Part shown: positions 37,218 to 49,439 of the stretch, piece after piece | Numbering within the stretch: position 1 is the stretch's first letter | Layout of the letters: every line of letters begins with the position of its first letter | From: Gonatopus flavifemur | Lineage: Eukaryota; Arthropoda; Insecta; Hymenoptera; Dryinidae | DNA length: 64,000 nucleotides | Direction: 5' to 3' | Assembly: GCA_018340375.1 (NCBI GenBank) | Contig: JAFFJZ010000001.1 | Span: 36,634,001 to 36,698,000, forward strand | Program-made: the position numbers and the translations under genes | The notes under the pieces: generated by a model | What the model was told of the DNA's origin: nothing | Databases searched by the model: none | Seen by the model: only the letters and a program-made list of their open reading frames with translations

Positions 37218-37504
37218 GAGGGGCTGTTCACTCATGAGTCAATGAATTTCAACCCGAGCAATCATTTTCGAATAAAAAACTGTATCGAAGAGAATCATCA
37301 TTCAACGGTGGGAGTCACATAGAAATCACTAGCGAGTCAGTGCGAGTCACTTGAGAGTCAGTGGGAGTCTCTTAACTTCCAAGTGACTCGCAAGTGATTC
37401 CAACTGCTGAATCATTGAGAGTCACTTCTTAACGCAAAGAATCATCGAATGAAATGACATGACTTCAATGCATTAGTTTTATGACTCGCAGTGAACAGCC
37501 CCTC
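37218..37504. repeat. Foldback with GAGGGGCTGTTCACT ends and GAGTCA repeats
   Basis: gaggggctgttcact and agtgaacagcccctc are perfect inverted ends. The interior carries many gagtca/tgactc words (gcgagtcagtgcgagtcact, gagagtcagtgggagtc), spaced about 10-20 bases. Confidence 0.65.
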
Positions 37505-37849
37505 GGAAGAAACCATTAAATAAATTTCAAGTGTTTAAAGTAATAAAGAAAGAACATTATTTTTAATTTGATAAGATGTTAATCCGGAAGGTTATTTATC
37601 TTAGAAAAGTCATACCCAATTTTCTAATCTGGATATCAAACGTGAGACCTTATCGATATCAGGGTTACTCTTCATTCGCTCGTTATACGCGAGATAACAG
37701 AACAAGATAACAACCGGTGCTGAAGAAAAACTTCATTGCTTGGTACAGCAAAACCATTTCCTCGCCTAAACGAGATGATCGTACAAGCACATGAATGTGT
37801 ATATGACAACACTACACATATATCCAGATGTACAAGTAGTATGTATACG

Positions 37850-38050
37850 TTCTTGGAAGGGAACGTAACACAAGTCGACGATGCCGGTGTCTTGGACTTC
37901 TTGCCGTCGTCGTTGTCGACGTCGTCACGCCCAAGAAACTCTTTTCCCTTTCCAACCTCCTCATCTCTTGGCAAGTGGAGGCCAACCGGGCGTCACGGCG
38001 CATTTATAACGTTTCCACGTTCGAGTTTCGACGGCTTCTCTTTCTCCTCT
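37850..38050. other. GC-richer island beside GA microsatellite
   Basis: Dense cgtcgtcg-like text (gccgtcgtcgttgtcgacgtcg). Open frames on both strands here come from this composition and have no known domain. Confidence 0.3.
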
Positions 38051-38098
38051 CGTATTCAGCAGAAAGAGAGAAAGGCGGATAGAAAGATAGAAACAGAT

Positions 38099-38103
38099 GA
38101 GAA

Positions 38104-38152
<49 letters not shown>

Positions 38153-38160
38153 AGGAGGGA
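38099..38160. repeat. (GA)n microsatellite
   Basis: About 50 bases of GA repeat with a few interruptions, followed by ggaaggaggga. Confidence 0.95.
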
Positions 38161-38949
38161 ATCGTTGTTACGAGAAATGGACAATGGACCTCTTTCGTGA
38201 GGAAAGAGTTGAATGAACAATAAAAATAACGATTCTGTGAGATTTTTTAGGAACTTCGATGACATTTATACGAATGAAAAGTTGCGTATAAAAATCAGAA
38301 CTTTACGATGTTGATGGTTTTTTTGTCGTCCTTTCAAGACCGGCACGTAGGACAAGGCGCTTTGTTGAAGTTTGCTTCATCGTGACGGGAAGAGATGAAA
38401 GAGAGGAAAAAACCACAAATATACACGCAAATGTATGTATACACGCCTCAAGTTATGATAATTTCTAGAGAAACACCGGGAGATTAGACACCTGGTTTAG
38501 AAATATCACTGACTGCTTTGTATCTCTTCCTCTTACGGTTATTACGTCAATGATGAATGGGAGTTGAAATGGTCGAAGATGAATCGGTTACAACCTAGTA
38601 AAATTATTGTGAGTTTTGAAAGAATTCAAGATTACGCGATAAATCGGTGAAAACATCATGTATCGGATGTGTTTAAACAGTGTCCAGTTCCAAACAAATT
38701 GAAAACTTGAATTATTTCTCTTTTGTACAGTAAGCTGTTACCAATTCAGATTTTCAATATCTGCACTATATTCTATGTTTGTCAGAAACTAACATTTTTC
38801 TCTTATTATGGAACACATCGCGCACATACAAATTATATAAATGGCTGTCATCTCATCTCCCTGATTATTTTTTGAAGATTACGTTAACGTATCATTTTCT
38901 TTTAGAATTCCGTGAGTGTTACACGCAACTTGATGGTTAAAAAAATCAG

Positions 38950-39240
38950 CTACACAAACGTACACACGTGCATCGAACCCATGGAACGAAGCGGACGACA
39001 ACAACAGCGATATCGATGATAAACACATCGTCGAGTCCAAGATTCTATCTATAAATGTGTATAGGATGTGTGCTATTATGGTAACCGGCTCTACGAGTTG
39101 CAGCAAGGTCCTTAAAGGTCGATAATGGGCCCATTCAAAGACTGAGCAGCAAGGATCAAAAGGTCCGATGTCCTCGTTGGTTCCTCTCACCTTCCTTTCT
39201 CTTGGTTTTTTGATCGTCTTCTTGCAGTCGACAGTCCGAT
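38950..39240. other. GC-richer patch with compact direct repeats
   Basis: Contains gcagcaaggtcctt, aaaggtcgataatgggccca, gcagcaaggatcaaaaggtccg. The word GCAGCAAGG occurs twice within 60 bases. No splice-bounded exon could be supported. Candidate regulatory DNA only. Confidence 0.3.
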
Positions 39241-39964
39241 ACCGTAAAAATTATATTACCTTAAAATATGGTCCACTGTGTATCACTCTCTCCTTGTAGA
39301 CCGGATGAAAACATTATTATATACAAAGACCCCACAAAAATCATTCAGAGAAACACATTTCGGAGCATCGAAGAAGTAAAATATAACCAGCTTCGTACAG
39401 AGATGAATGCATTGTACACGAAATTTGACACACATCGATGACAAAAAATCAATAAAATGATATAAAAGCAGCAACGAGTGTTAGACCGTGTAAGAATCGA
39501 TCCATCGAAAACAAATTATTTTCCGTTCGTCGATGTAATTGAATGTTTCGTACGTATTCTCAGTTAAAATGTATTCAAATCAAATATTCGTTTCTCTCGA
39601 CGTACAACAGGCATCGAGGATGAAGAAGAAGCTCTCTACCTCGTAAATCATAATTTATCTTCACTTTCACTATTTTATAAAAATAATAAATATCACTATA
39701 AATTACAAGTTGGAATTGTATTCAACTGTACTTGCACGGACAATCTATTATTTCAATTTTCTTACTCTTCCTTTTTTCATACATTCATTCGATGATTATT
39801 GAAAAATTTATGACAGTCAGGTTCGAAAATAAAATTGTAAGATATTTTCATGGTAAAGCGAGATGACTTGTGGGATCGAGCGAGGAAAGCTGATATTTAA
39901 CTGTTTTGCATTGGAATTATTAAACATTCGAAAGTTTCATTTGCATATTACAAACGATCCATAT

Positions 39965-40205
39965 CGGACCAATGATGACCCGTCACTGGGTCGTAGACGT
40001 CAAGAATCGCACGTCAGTGACGTCCATTAGTAGCTCGTCAAAGGTTGACTGATGAGTGATAACGTGGGGCCAGGAATGGTGGAGAATAATTGGCCATGTA
40101 TGAAATTAATGATCGGCCCAGTAATGAGGCAAAATAATTTCGACATATGGCTAGAAGTTTGGGGTTTGAATGTAGCTCGTCAATGGCAGATTACTGGGCC
40201 ATGTA
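39965..40205. repeat. GGCCCA/GACGTC-dyad repeat
   Basis: Words such as cactgggtcgtagacgtc, cgtcagtgacgtcc, ggggccagg, cggcccagtaatg and actgggccatg, with tagctcgtca occurring twice. Borders not visible. Confidence 0.35.
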
Positions 40206-40333
40206 TTAATTATATTCATTTGCTTTATTGAGGAAAATTTGTCACTTTAATCGTTGAAATATCAGATATTGATGTTTCTTCGCATTCAACGCTATTTGAA
40301 AGTGGTTTTGATTATTCTAATCTTCTAATTCTT

Positions 40334-40500
40334 GACTGAATGTGGCTGCATCTTACTTGAAAACTTGACTGAAATTCAGTCTTTTCCATTGTGTCGGCAT
40401 TTGTTTTGGATGCGTACTTTCAGCTGAAATAGAGCTAGTTTTGGCTGCATCTTAAAATAAGCCGAAATCAAGGTTGAAAGTAAGTTTTACTTTTTACTGT
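40334..40500. repeat. CACTGTAAAAAG-related element, forward copy of an inverted pair
   Basis: gactgaatgtggctgcatct..tttttactgta is repeated inverted at 40615-40791 (agatgcagccacattcagtc). Shares the GGCTGC(A/G)TCTTAA word with 40801-40986. Confidence 0.55.
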
Positions 40501-40614
40501 AGGATATTGGAGAACATAAGTCTGAACTGTAGATACTCGATTCATTCGAGGGTTATTATCGACACGGAATATTTGATTTTAGGATAAATTTTACATAACT
40601 TGAGAAGGAAATCA

Positions 40615-40791
40615 ATTGTTGACTGTGCAGCTTACTTGCATCCTGAATATCAGCTGATTCTAAGATGCAGCCAAAACTAGCCCTATATTTCAACTGAAAG
40701 TAAGTATCGAAAAAAAAATAGAAAAGCCTGAATTTCAGTCAAGTTTTCGAGTAAGATGCAGCCACATTCAGTCTAACTTTTTACTGTATAT
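40615..40791. repeat. CACTGTAAAAAG-related element, inverted partner
   Basis: aagatgcagccaaaactagc and gtaagatgcagccacattca match 40334-40500 in reverse complement. Ends aactttttactgta immediately before the next element at 40801. Confidence 0.55.
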
Positions 40792-40800
40792 TGAATAGTT

Positions 40801-40986
40801 CACTGTAAAAAGTGTGATTCAAATTGGCTGCGTCTTAATTCAAAAATGGACTAGAATTCAACCTTCCTTCCCGTTGTGTCGGCAATCGTTTTTTGTGCTC
40901 ACTTTAAAATAAAAATAGGCTTCTTTTGGCTGCGTCTTAAATTCAGTCATAACACAACCTGAATTCAAAACTTTCTTTTTACAGTG
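40801..40986. mobile_element. MITE family D copy 2, TT duplication
   Basis: CACTGTAAAAAGTGTGATTC at the left and ctttctttttacagtg at the right, TT on both sides (40799-40800, 40987-40988). Reverse orientation relative to 32392-32578. Confidence 0.82.
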
Positions 40987-41334
40987 TTCCATTGCTATGC
41001 TATCTTGTCAGTCAATGATTGTCCGTATTTGTGCCAAAGATAGAAAACTTACACATGGACCAACTAGTGGTTGCGTTCATATTTTTGAGCTTTTTATGTG
41101 GGGAGTTTTATTCCACATTTCTAGAATTTTGAGTTGTATATGAAAACAAAACTTGACATTGAGGGTCAGCCAATTTATTCTCACAATATACGTTATAAGA
41201 CGTTCCAAAAGCTTCAAAAAAAGTTACTGAATATCAAATTTCTACCCAGTTCTTACAAAAATGAATGAATACACCACACTTTTCATGAAGTGCAGAAATA
41301 AATTGCATAACGACTGTATTTTTGATGGTATTAA

Positions 41335-42211
41335 GGGGGTATTCTAGTCTAGAAATTTGAAGTTTAGACATTCAAGAATATGCCATGGGAAGAATTTTTT
41401 GAAATTCTCATTATTTGAGGAGTTATAGCCGGTTTAGTGACGCGGCATCTAATCTGGCACGACCGGGAAAATAATATCACATATTTTTCCGAAAACCGGT
41501 CAGATGTTGTCAGAATCTGACATACTGTCGAACGAACTTCAGAGAATGAGCATTTTGAAGTTGAGGAAGGTACATTATATGGAGCAGGGATCGCCGATCA
41601 ACAATATGTAAGTATACCGTACTATTCAATGAGTAAAATTTCCGGAATCATGACTCAAAACTTCAAACGCGTTTTTCTCAAAACTACTTTTTTCGAGCTG
41701 GTGTGCACGATATCTCAAGTTCTACTGAACCGATTGATTCCAAATTTGGTATGAACATTCTTTATATATCTCTCTATCGTATGAACCAACAAAAAATTTT
41801 TGATTTTAGTGTTCTTTAAAAATCTGAAATATTCATAAAAAATGTGAAAAAAAAAATGTTTTTTTTTTCAAATGACTGCCATTTTGTCTGAAATTTCTTT
41901 TTTGACTTGTCCGAGGTTCATGCCATAGTGACATCTTTACTGATTAAGATCCCATTGGATTTTTTTTGTTTCAGAACACCAGAAGGGCTGAAATCACGCA
42001 CGCCAGGGTAGTCCTTTTTTTTCTTAACCCTCACTTCACCAATTTATAACTTTGTTAATTTTCAATATTTTTCTTTCTAGTAATTTTTTTGTATTCTTAA
42101 AAGATCAATAAAGAAATGTTGAAATAATGTATAGTAAAAATATTCTTTGTTTCACTTGTCCAGAGCTCGAAGAAACGTCCGAAATTCGTGCTTCTACACT
42201 AGAATACCCCC
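41335..42211. mobile_element. TTAA-flanked element, GGGGGTATTCTAGT ends
   Basis: GGGGGTATTCTAGTCTAGAA at the left is mirrored by cttctacactagaataccccc at the right. TTAA precedes it and TCAA follows, a likely mutated TTAA. The interior has the same module as 12240-12833 (aaacttcaaacgcgtttttct, cacgatatctcaagttctac). No transposase frame. Confidence 0.6.
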
Positions 42212-44283
42212 TCAAAATAAAATTAAGGATCAGCTTGGCTACAATGCTTGGCCCAAGTCATTGCTCGTCGTCAGCATTGATGGAATTGCTAAATGTTGAT
42301 ATGGGAGTTGAATAAAAGATTGGTGATTTTAATCGCAGCCTTTGTTTCCCATCCATCCATTCTTCCACTTACCCACTAAATTTCCATTATTAGAACAATG
42401 TCCTTTCGATATCAAAATATATTCTCATAAATACTTACAAGAATTAATTTTCATACTTAGGCATATGTAATTTTTAATCCGAACTGTATCTGTCGGGAGC
42501 TTATTATTGTATGCAAGGGAAATCCAACTGTCGTGTGGAATAATTATGATAAAATCTCTCTTTCTCTCACACCACAAGACTTAATATCTGAATAATAAGC
42601 AGCCTAAATGTCGTTCTCGATACCACAACATATTTAGAAGAAATAATAACGTATTCAGAAGTTTAATTTTGTGGATGTGAATCATATTTTTACTTTACAT
42701 TATTTCATCTTCTATAATAACAATGTTACGAAGGGTTGTATAAAGGGTTTTGAGAATTATCACCAATCGAATATCATGTTTCCTCAACAACAACTATTTT
42801 TCAATATTCAAATAAATACGCAGTAACATTGTTTCGTTTGAATCGATGATATAAGAAAAACAGTCCCTACGAATGGTAATTCAATACAAGACCTAATAAA
42901 CGTAAAAAAAACGTATGGTTAGGAACAAAGCCTAACGACCGTTCCAATAATAAACTCCTAACTCGATTTTATTTGGCTATAGAATGACCTAACGGTTCAA
43001 GTGGTGTAATAAAGTTTTTCGTCCACCACATAAAACCGAACAAGAACCTCGTTACACGAAACGACGAGTGCGATATTTATGTTTATTAATTTCAAATGTA
43101 GCAGTATTTTTGAATGAAGAATACTCGAGCGATCTTTACTCTAATTTGTTCTCTGCTCACAGTTCGAACATATTCATGCATATATTATCTATAAAAGAAA
43201 GCGTATACTTTTTTGCAGCACATCTCAACTCCGCAATAACGTTGAAAAATTAGTCTTTGATCATAATATTCAACGATTATTCGATTATACATCGATTGTT
43301 CATTTCATCTCTTGACAACCAATCCCATACTATATGGCATAAAAATTAAAATCTCCTCGTCGTCGGAGAACAGGCAAAATATTCTTATTTCTCGTCTTGT
43401 TCCAAACCAATTGCACTTATTCCGTTTGTCGAACTTGATTAAATAATAACAACAAGAAATAGCATATTATTTTTCATTATTTAAATTTAATTATTTCTAA
43501 TTGCCGAGATCTGCAAGTGAGAACGACTGTTCCACGCTTGCTCATTAACAGATCGCTGAAAGTACAATCACCACCGACTGACGGGAATCATCCACGCGAA
43601 TATCGAGTAAACACATATATGAACTTGGGGCCTACCTTAGGAACTAATGAATTTTTCATCAAGACAAAATGCAAAGTAGCTCGTAAAGTATGCTATACGT
43701 TCGTTATGCACTCGTTGGTACTCGCAAGAGGGTCCTTGCTGTTCAGATCCCATAATCTTTTCGTACAACTTTAAATCTGGCTCTGAGAAAAATTGTATTA
43801 TAATATATAAACTTCCGGTTTTTTTTTATTAATTCAATGATTCTATATGCGAGTCATATTTTTCTGTTAACATATTATCTTTCAGGGACAGGGGCTATTG
43901 TCGAATCACAAAGGACGAACCAAATCGAACTTCAAATAAACAAGCAATAGTTGAAAAATAAAATAAAATATTCATAATGTCAACAAAATATCAAATCTAT
44001 CGAGAGGAACAAGAATAAAAAGAAAAAAAGATGTAAGAAGAAACACAAGGCTATGCTTCGATCCGAGGATAATGCTTTTCTCTCGCGCACAGTTGTGGAC
44101 AAAAAAAATGTATGATGACCGCACGCTGGTTGTGGTTTGTCCGACAGGTAGGCAACAAAAAGATAGAATAGAGAAAAAAGAAGGTGAGAAATGCGAGAAA
44201 ATTTTGCGGCTCGGCTTACAGGGAAAATTTCTTGGAATGTTCAAGTACAAACGTAAATCAATCAAAAATCGATCATCACTCAC

Positions 44284-44456
44284 CTGAAAAAATCTTCCCT
44301 GCAAAATAATTTGGCTTCCCTCGAGAAACACTTGTCCTGAAGTGTGATTTTGCAATCGAAACATCGTACGCAATCGACGTGCCAGGCTCGATCCAAGACA
44401 TTTAACAGGAACTGATCGAATATTGGTTTGTTGCATCCTGCACATGACAGGAGCAT
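44284..44456 (-). CDS. Lim1: Lim1 (Lhx1/5-type LIM-homeobox) exon with first LIM domain; putative start codon
   Basis: Codes for residues 1-57 plus two bases of codon 58. The zinc ligands form one canonical LIM finger pair: C5-x2-C8-x17-H26-x2-C29-x2-C32-x2-C35-x16-C52-x2-D55. The phrases [11 protein letters not shown] and [11 protein letters not shown] are characteristic of the Lhx1/Lhx5 class, which starts its LIM1 domain a few residues after Met, as here (MLLSCAGC). The exon ends TTC AG before gtgagt, splitting an Arg codon that the LIM2 exon completes. Members of this class are nuclear transcription factors of neural and appendage patterning whose LIM domains bind the cofactor LDB/Chip (family knowledge). 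An AG just upstream (exon start about 44473) could be a splice acceptor, making the bases before ATG 5' UTR or part of an exon joined to an upstream one. So the true N terminus is uncertain while the LIM domain itself is not. Confidence 0.93.
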
Positions 44457-47400
44457 CGCCAGACCTCGTCTACCTATTTTCAATGAAAACAATCAATAAA
44501 TATATTATATACTCTCCATCTTAGAAAATATTTGAAATATTTGAATGAAGCAAAAATATCTTGAGAATATTGGAGAACATGTATGATCAAATCAACCGAA
44601 TATCGATCATTGATCTTTAAATACCTCTTTCGAAAGGTCACTTGCTACGCACATTCGAACAAGAAAATGAAAATGAGTTCTCATGAAAATATCGGAACAG
44701 TTAACACGTACGTTGATTCGAATCATTGATTTATTAGATTATTTTCAGTACGTTTTGAATTTGAGTATTCGATACACTTTGATGCTAATCGATATAATAC
44801 TATAATAGTCATAATCCTGAAAAATTGATGATATAACTCATGTAAGTGACGATAGTAACAAATCGTTAACGCAAATAACTATCGATTTATATGCCGACAT
44901 AACGATTATTGAATCAATAAAAATGTGAATATAAATACGAGAAAAAGATTCCTTTTCAACATTTTTGCAGAAAGGAATTATAGAAAAAAAAACCGATCTT
45001 CTCACGTGGTTGCGTCTTCACTTTTGTTCCTTTTTTTTTCTACGATAAACATGCGATGTCTAACCTGAGAGTTTATATTCCGATAAGTGGATACAATATC
45101 CCGATGTGGAGACTTTAAAAAATTCTCAATCATATATTTCTAGCGAGTTCCGCCCATATAGGAGGATACAGCCGGTGAATGATATATAGCTGCATGTATT
45201 AGAAATTATAATAAGCCGCTGTATATATTTCTGATAATTCACGTCACGTGTTTTCTTTTTGTGCAAATTTTACCACGATGTCGATGTATTGTTGATTAAT
45301 ACATTAGCTCATATTCATAGCATTCGATAATGAGGATAAGACGACCAAAAGAAAAAAAAAAGAACACCGAAATTTCGATCGGCTTCTTTGTTTTCCCTTT
45401 CACTTTATCTTTCTCTTTCTGTTCAATATCTAAGGCTGTGCGTGAAATTATCATAACTCTGGTACTACGAGAATTTTCAAAAACTGGTTACATGGAGAGG
45501 AGAAGAAGAAAAATTATATGTTTGATGATTAATGTCGGATGGCAGTAATATTGTGTGCACCGTGAATAGTGTTTTCTTTTTGTCAGAATATTCTGTTTGG
45601 ATTCAAATAAAAAAAGAAGAATATGATGATAAAATTCTAAATATTCTCTTACGATGTGAGAGTTTGTCATATTAATATTTTATAAGAGTAATTATTATTA
45701 TCTATTATTTATTTTTTAGTTTTTATTTTATAGAAAAATTCATCCGCTGTGCTAAAAAACTATTTTCTTGAAAAAAAAAACATTCATTTCTTAAAAATTC
45801 CGAACATTTATGAACTCGGAAAAAACAAAATAATCATTCTTCCTGATCGGATTCTTCGATCAATCATAAATCATTAGTATTTAAATATTTTCCAGAATTT
45901 AGTATAACATAATGTTTTGGATACAGTTTTTCCAAAGATTCGTTGTTGTTTCCGAAATTCAGAATTTTGGCTCTTCGCAGTCGTAAGAAATTTAGAACAA
46001 AACAATTACACCAGATTGGATTGTTTATAGGAAAAAAATTTTGTGAATAACTATTAAGATCTGTCTATTTATTCATTCATCCGCGTGTGCTTCGAATTCA
46101 AATAATTTCAATCCTTCCCAATCAAATTATCTACTCCAATTCTCTCAAAGGTAAGATACATTCATTACGTTTGAAGAATTCAAAGATAAACGTTATCCAA
46201 ATACGAATACGACGACACCGGGAACAAGATTAACTTTTCGATTACATGCAGATCCAATGAACTTGGCCTTTAGAGAGTTACAAAAACAGTAGAGCTAATT
46301 TCCTATAAATCGAGCATTGAAATCACCCTATTGCATCAAGTTTTTTGAACGAATCTTTTCACAAAGACCCAATTGATAAGCTTCAAGAGTGCTGAAAAAA
46401 TTGGGAGTGATTTTTAAAGGTATCCAAATGTGGAACGCAAAATCATCTGGGGAAAGAGTACTGCTTGTCCAGTCACCATATAAATTTTATTATAGCAAAA
46501 GCGAAGCATTACAAAATCTCTTTCTCAACCCAGAAATTGCCATTTGTTATATACAAGCAGATGTTGTTGAAGTTTGAATCGTTTTAAAAAACGAAACAAA
46601 AATCCAAACTTACAAAATCTGATGAATTATCGTTATTTATCTTCTCGCCTTGACTCCTTGGAATTGGAAACATCGTTTGGACAATGCATTGAAAGATTCT
46701 CAGTCTTTAACAACCGAGTATCTCGTTATTTGATTCAAACTTCGAACATATTATAAGGAGTATGTATTACAATCCGATTCTTTGATAAGAGATACATCAA
46801 TGCCCGTATGTTAATTTTCTCCATGTATTCGGTTACAGAATTTCATAATGCAAGTATGATACACCAACTTTGCATCATAATTCACAATATAAACATTTCT
46901 CCAAAGAAAGAACTTCCTCGGAAGAAATGAGATTTCTTTCGAATCGGACACACCACCACTTTAGGCTACGCCAAAGAGCCAAACGTCTGTCTTTTCACTC
47001 TTTCGAATTTAAAGAGCGGCTCGACTATTCACACGGGAAAAGTTACAGCTGCATTTGAATGAAACATTTCAAAATACAGTTGAGATACACTAAACTCTTG
47101 GAGATTTTTCACGTACGTTGAATAAATATATTTTGTGAGCATGGTATGCATCGGCGAGAGAGAAGCAAGCAAATTTGTGACTCACGTGTGACATCATCCA
47201 ACGTTTCAACAAAAGAACATATATTCGTGTTGCTAAATGGTTGAAAAATTTTTCTCGAACAACTGCGAAAGCGTAAGAATATTCAACGAGGAAGGAACAG
47301 TAACGGTTCACGGTATACGCGCGTTAAGTACTTCACCCTAGTATTCCTAGTAATTTGCTCATGAATCTTTTATCGTAGACATGCCGAAGGACGTGTATGT

Positions 47401-48602
47401 TGCAGTCTCATGCATACTGCCAAGTGGAAAAATCAAATTTTGTTACACTTTTCAAGAATACGAGTGGATGCATTGAATTTACATTTCACCAAGCAGGTTA
47501 CTGTTATTACATGTAAAGTACAATTGGCTGTTCGCTGCTTCAAGTTCCTATGATGACCTAGATACTTCTTCGCGAACTCGGTACGCTCAATAATAATACT
47601 GTTATACGATATTTACAACTACGACATGATCTTATTTCAATCACAAAATTATATGCAGGAAAAGAGTTTTAATTTTTTTCTTACAAAAAATAATCAAATA
47701 TACTTTGAAATATATCTTTTAAGTTTCATGTAAATTGAAAACTCAAATTTGAATAGGAATGATATTTTTTTAATTCAAAGCAAGCGTACTTCGGAAAAAA
47801 AACATTATTTTCGTGGAATTCTGTGTGAGAAGGATTTGATTTGATTAATTCTAATGTTTCGTACAATTCAATCGATCACAGAATATAGGAAGCGAACAAA
47901 AACCAATAGAGAGAGTTTAGAACGAATAACTTTTAGTTGGAAACTGCTTCTGTTGGTACATATAAAAAAACACACCTGGTATAAATATAACACAACAATC
48001 GAAAATAAAAACAATCATTGAATGATTTGTCGTGTGACCTCATTGTGGCAGCGGTGTAAACAAGCGCGCATAATCTGAGAAATAATTTTATGAATATCAA
48101 AGAGTCGAAAAAATCTATTCGTACTGTTGCAGATATATAGGTAGATATTACTCGTGTAATGTCGTAAAATAATCTTTAATACATCGTAAATCACAATTGT
48201 ACAGGTTGATGCTTTCTATACGATTCATTCTCATTACAGTAAAGAATTCCATAACGCGTACGGCTTATTTTTGAAACGATTCTACTCTCAAGTCATCAGA
48301 ATTTGTTTTATATGTGCGTTGAATATGTTTTTTGTTTCTATATGACGCATACTTCATAAAAGATCGAAAGCAAGAATTACAGGATGTTCTGAATATCTGT
48401 ATGGATCACCAACATATGGAAATTCCATCTTAGTCATTCAATATCTCAATTCTAGAATCGACTGAATTTAAATATTAAACACGCCTTGCGGTAATCAGTT
48501 TAATTTTTCTCAGCATTCTCCTTCCGTTTGGAGATACTGGATCTTTATACTAATTATTATAAACAATGTTGTATCTGAATATTTTATATCACTATACACT
48601 AC

Positions 48603-49010
48603 TGGTGAGCGATTTCGACGGAATCGATACTTTTTTACACGGAAATAAATTGTCTATTATAAATTACTAGACTCGCTAATATATTGAGGATATACTTGCA
48701 TTTTGAAGTTATATAGCAAACATTCTCTTCAAGAGTACCAGACTTTCTGTGAGTTGATGGTAGAATAATAGAAAGATAATATCTATAATAGAAAGTCTGG
48801 TACTTTTGAAAAGAACGTTTGGTATGTAACCTCAAAATGCAAGTATATCCTCAATATACTAGCGACTCCAGTAATTTATAATAGATAATTTTTCTCTGTG
48901 TATAAAATTTTGTATCAAAGTTTTATTGATCTTCACAAAATAATGCTTGAAATTCAGTACAAATTTCATAAGAAAGAATTGATTCTGTTAAGATCGTCTA
49001 TCACCAAATG
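48603..49010. repeat. Palindromic family C copy 2, split by a foldback
   Basis: ggtgagcgatttcgacggaatcgatacttttt before the insertion and aaagttttattgat..gattctgttaagatcgtctatcacc after it correspond to the two arms of 28314-28446. The 48638-48900 foldback lies between. Confidence 0.45.
48638..48900. mobile_element. Near-perfect hairpin MITE, TA duplication
   Basis: CACGGAAATAAATTGTCTAT at the left and atagataatttttctctgtg at the right. Arms of more than 100 bases share gaggatatacttgcattttg and agtaccagactttct. TA on both sides. Confidence 0.8.
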
Positions 49011-49439
49011 GAAAAATTTTCCAAATTATAAATAATTTTTCCACTCGAGCACTAACTTACACCATCCATACAGATGTTATGGAAATGTATGAGAAATTAA
49101 AAACTAAACAAAAATTCAGTGAAATATCAATACAATTCATGTAGGAACAAATTCTTTTGTGGAATAATTTAGAATTCTATAAGCTTCATCGATATTGTTA
49201 AAATTTAATTTTATTTAGTGCAGTTTTAGTGGAATGTTAAACTGGATCATTTTTTTTCAAATTACACCTTAAATTTTGAATAAAAACTCACAGGAGCAAC
49301 AAAACATAAATCGCGATGTCAATCAATCAACAGGATCGATGCATTTTATAGAAAAAAATATCAAGTTTCAATAGAATTTGATTAAAACAAAAAATCGGTA
49401 TGGAGAACCATAGATTACTTCCATGTTCCTGATATATTT

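Larger units (their letters stand above)
13762..44283 (-). other. Lim1 intron between LIM1 and LIM2 exons (30.5 kb)
   Basis: Bounded by gtgagt next to 44284 and ttgcag next to 13761. It contains two mariner copies and many foldbacks. No further coding content was recognised in 15960-16930, 20070-20870, 22060-24080, 28960-29120, 29820-30670, 30900-32190, 33910-35980, 37510-39960 or 42215-44280 apart from composition islands and microsatellites noted separately. Confidence 0.75.

Noticed and set aside
37736..38200. 154-codon plus-strand open frame
   Set aside because: Runs into a GA microsatellite encoding Arg/Glu repeats; composition artefact.
38879..39190. 103-codon minus-strand open frame with a donor-like gtgaga at its start
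   Set aside because: No homology recognised and no matching acceptor or phase with Lim1; begins at GTG, not ATG.
43972..44445. Long minus-strand open frame of 157 codons overlapping the LIM1 exon
   Set aside because: It is an alternative frame of the exon and adjacent intron. The LIM frame has all zinc ligands and correct splice phases.
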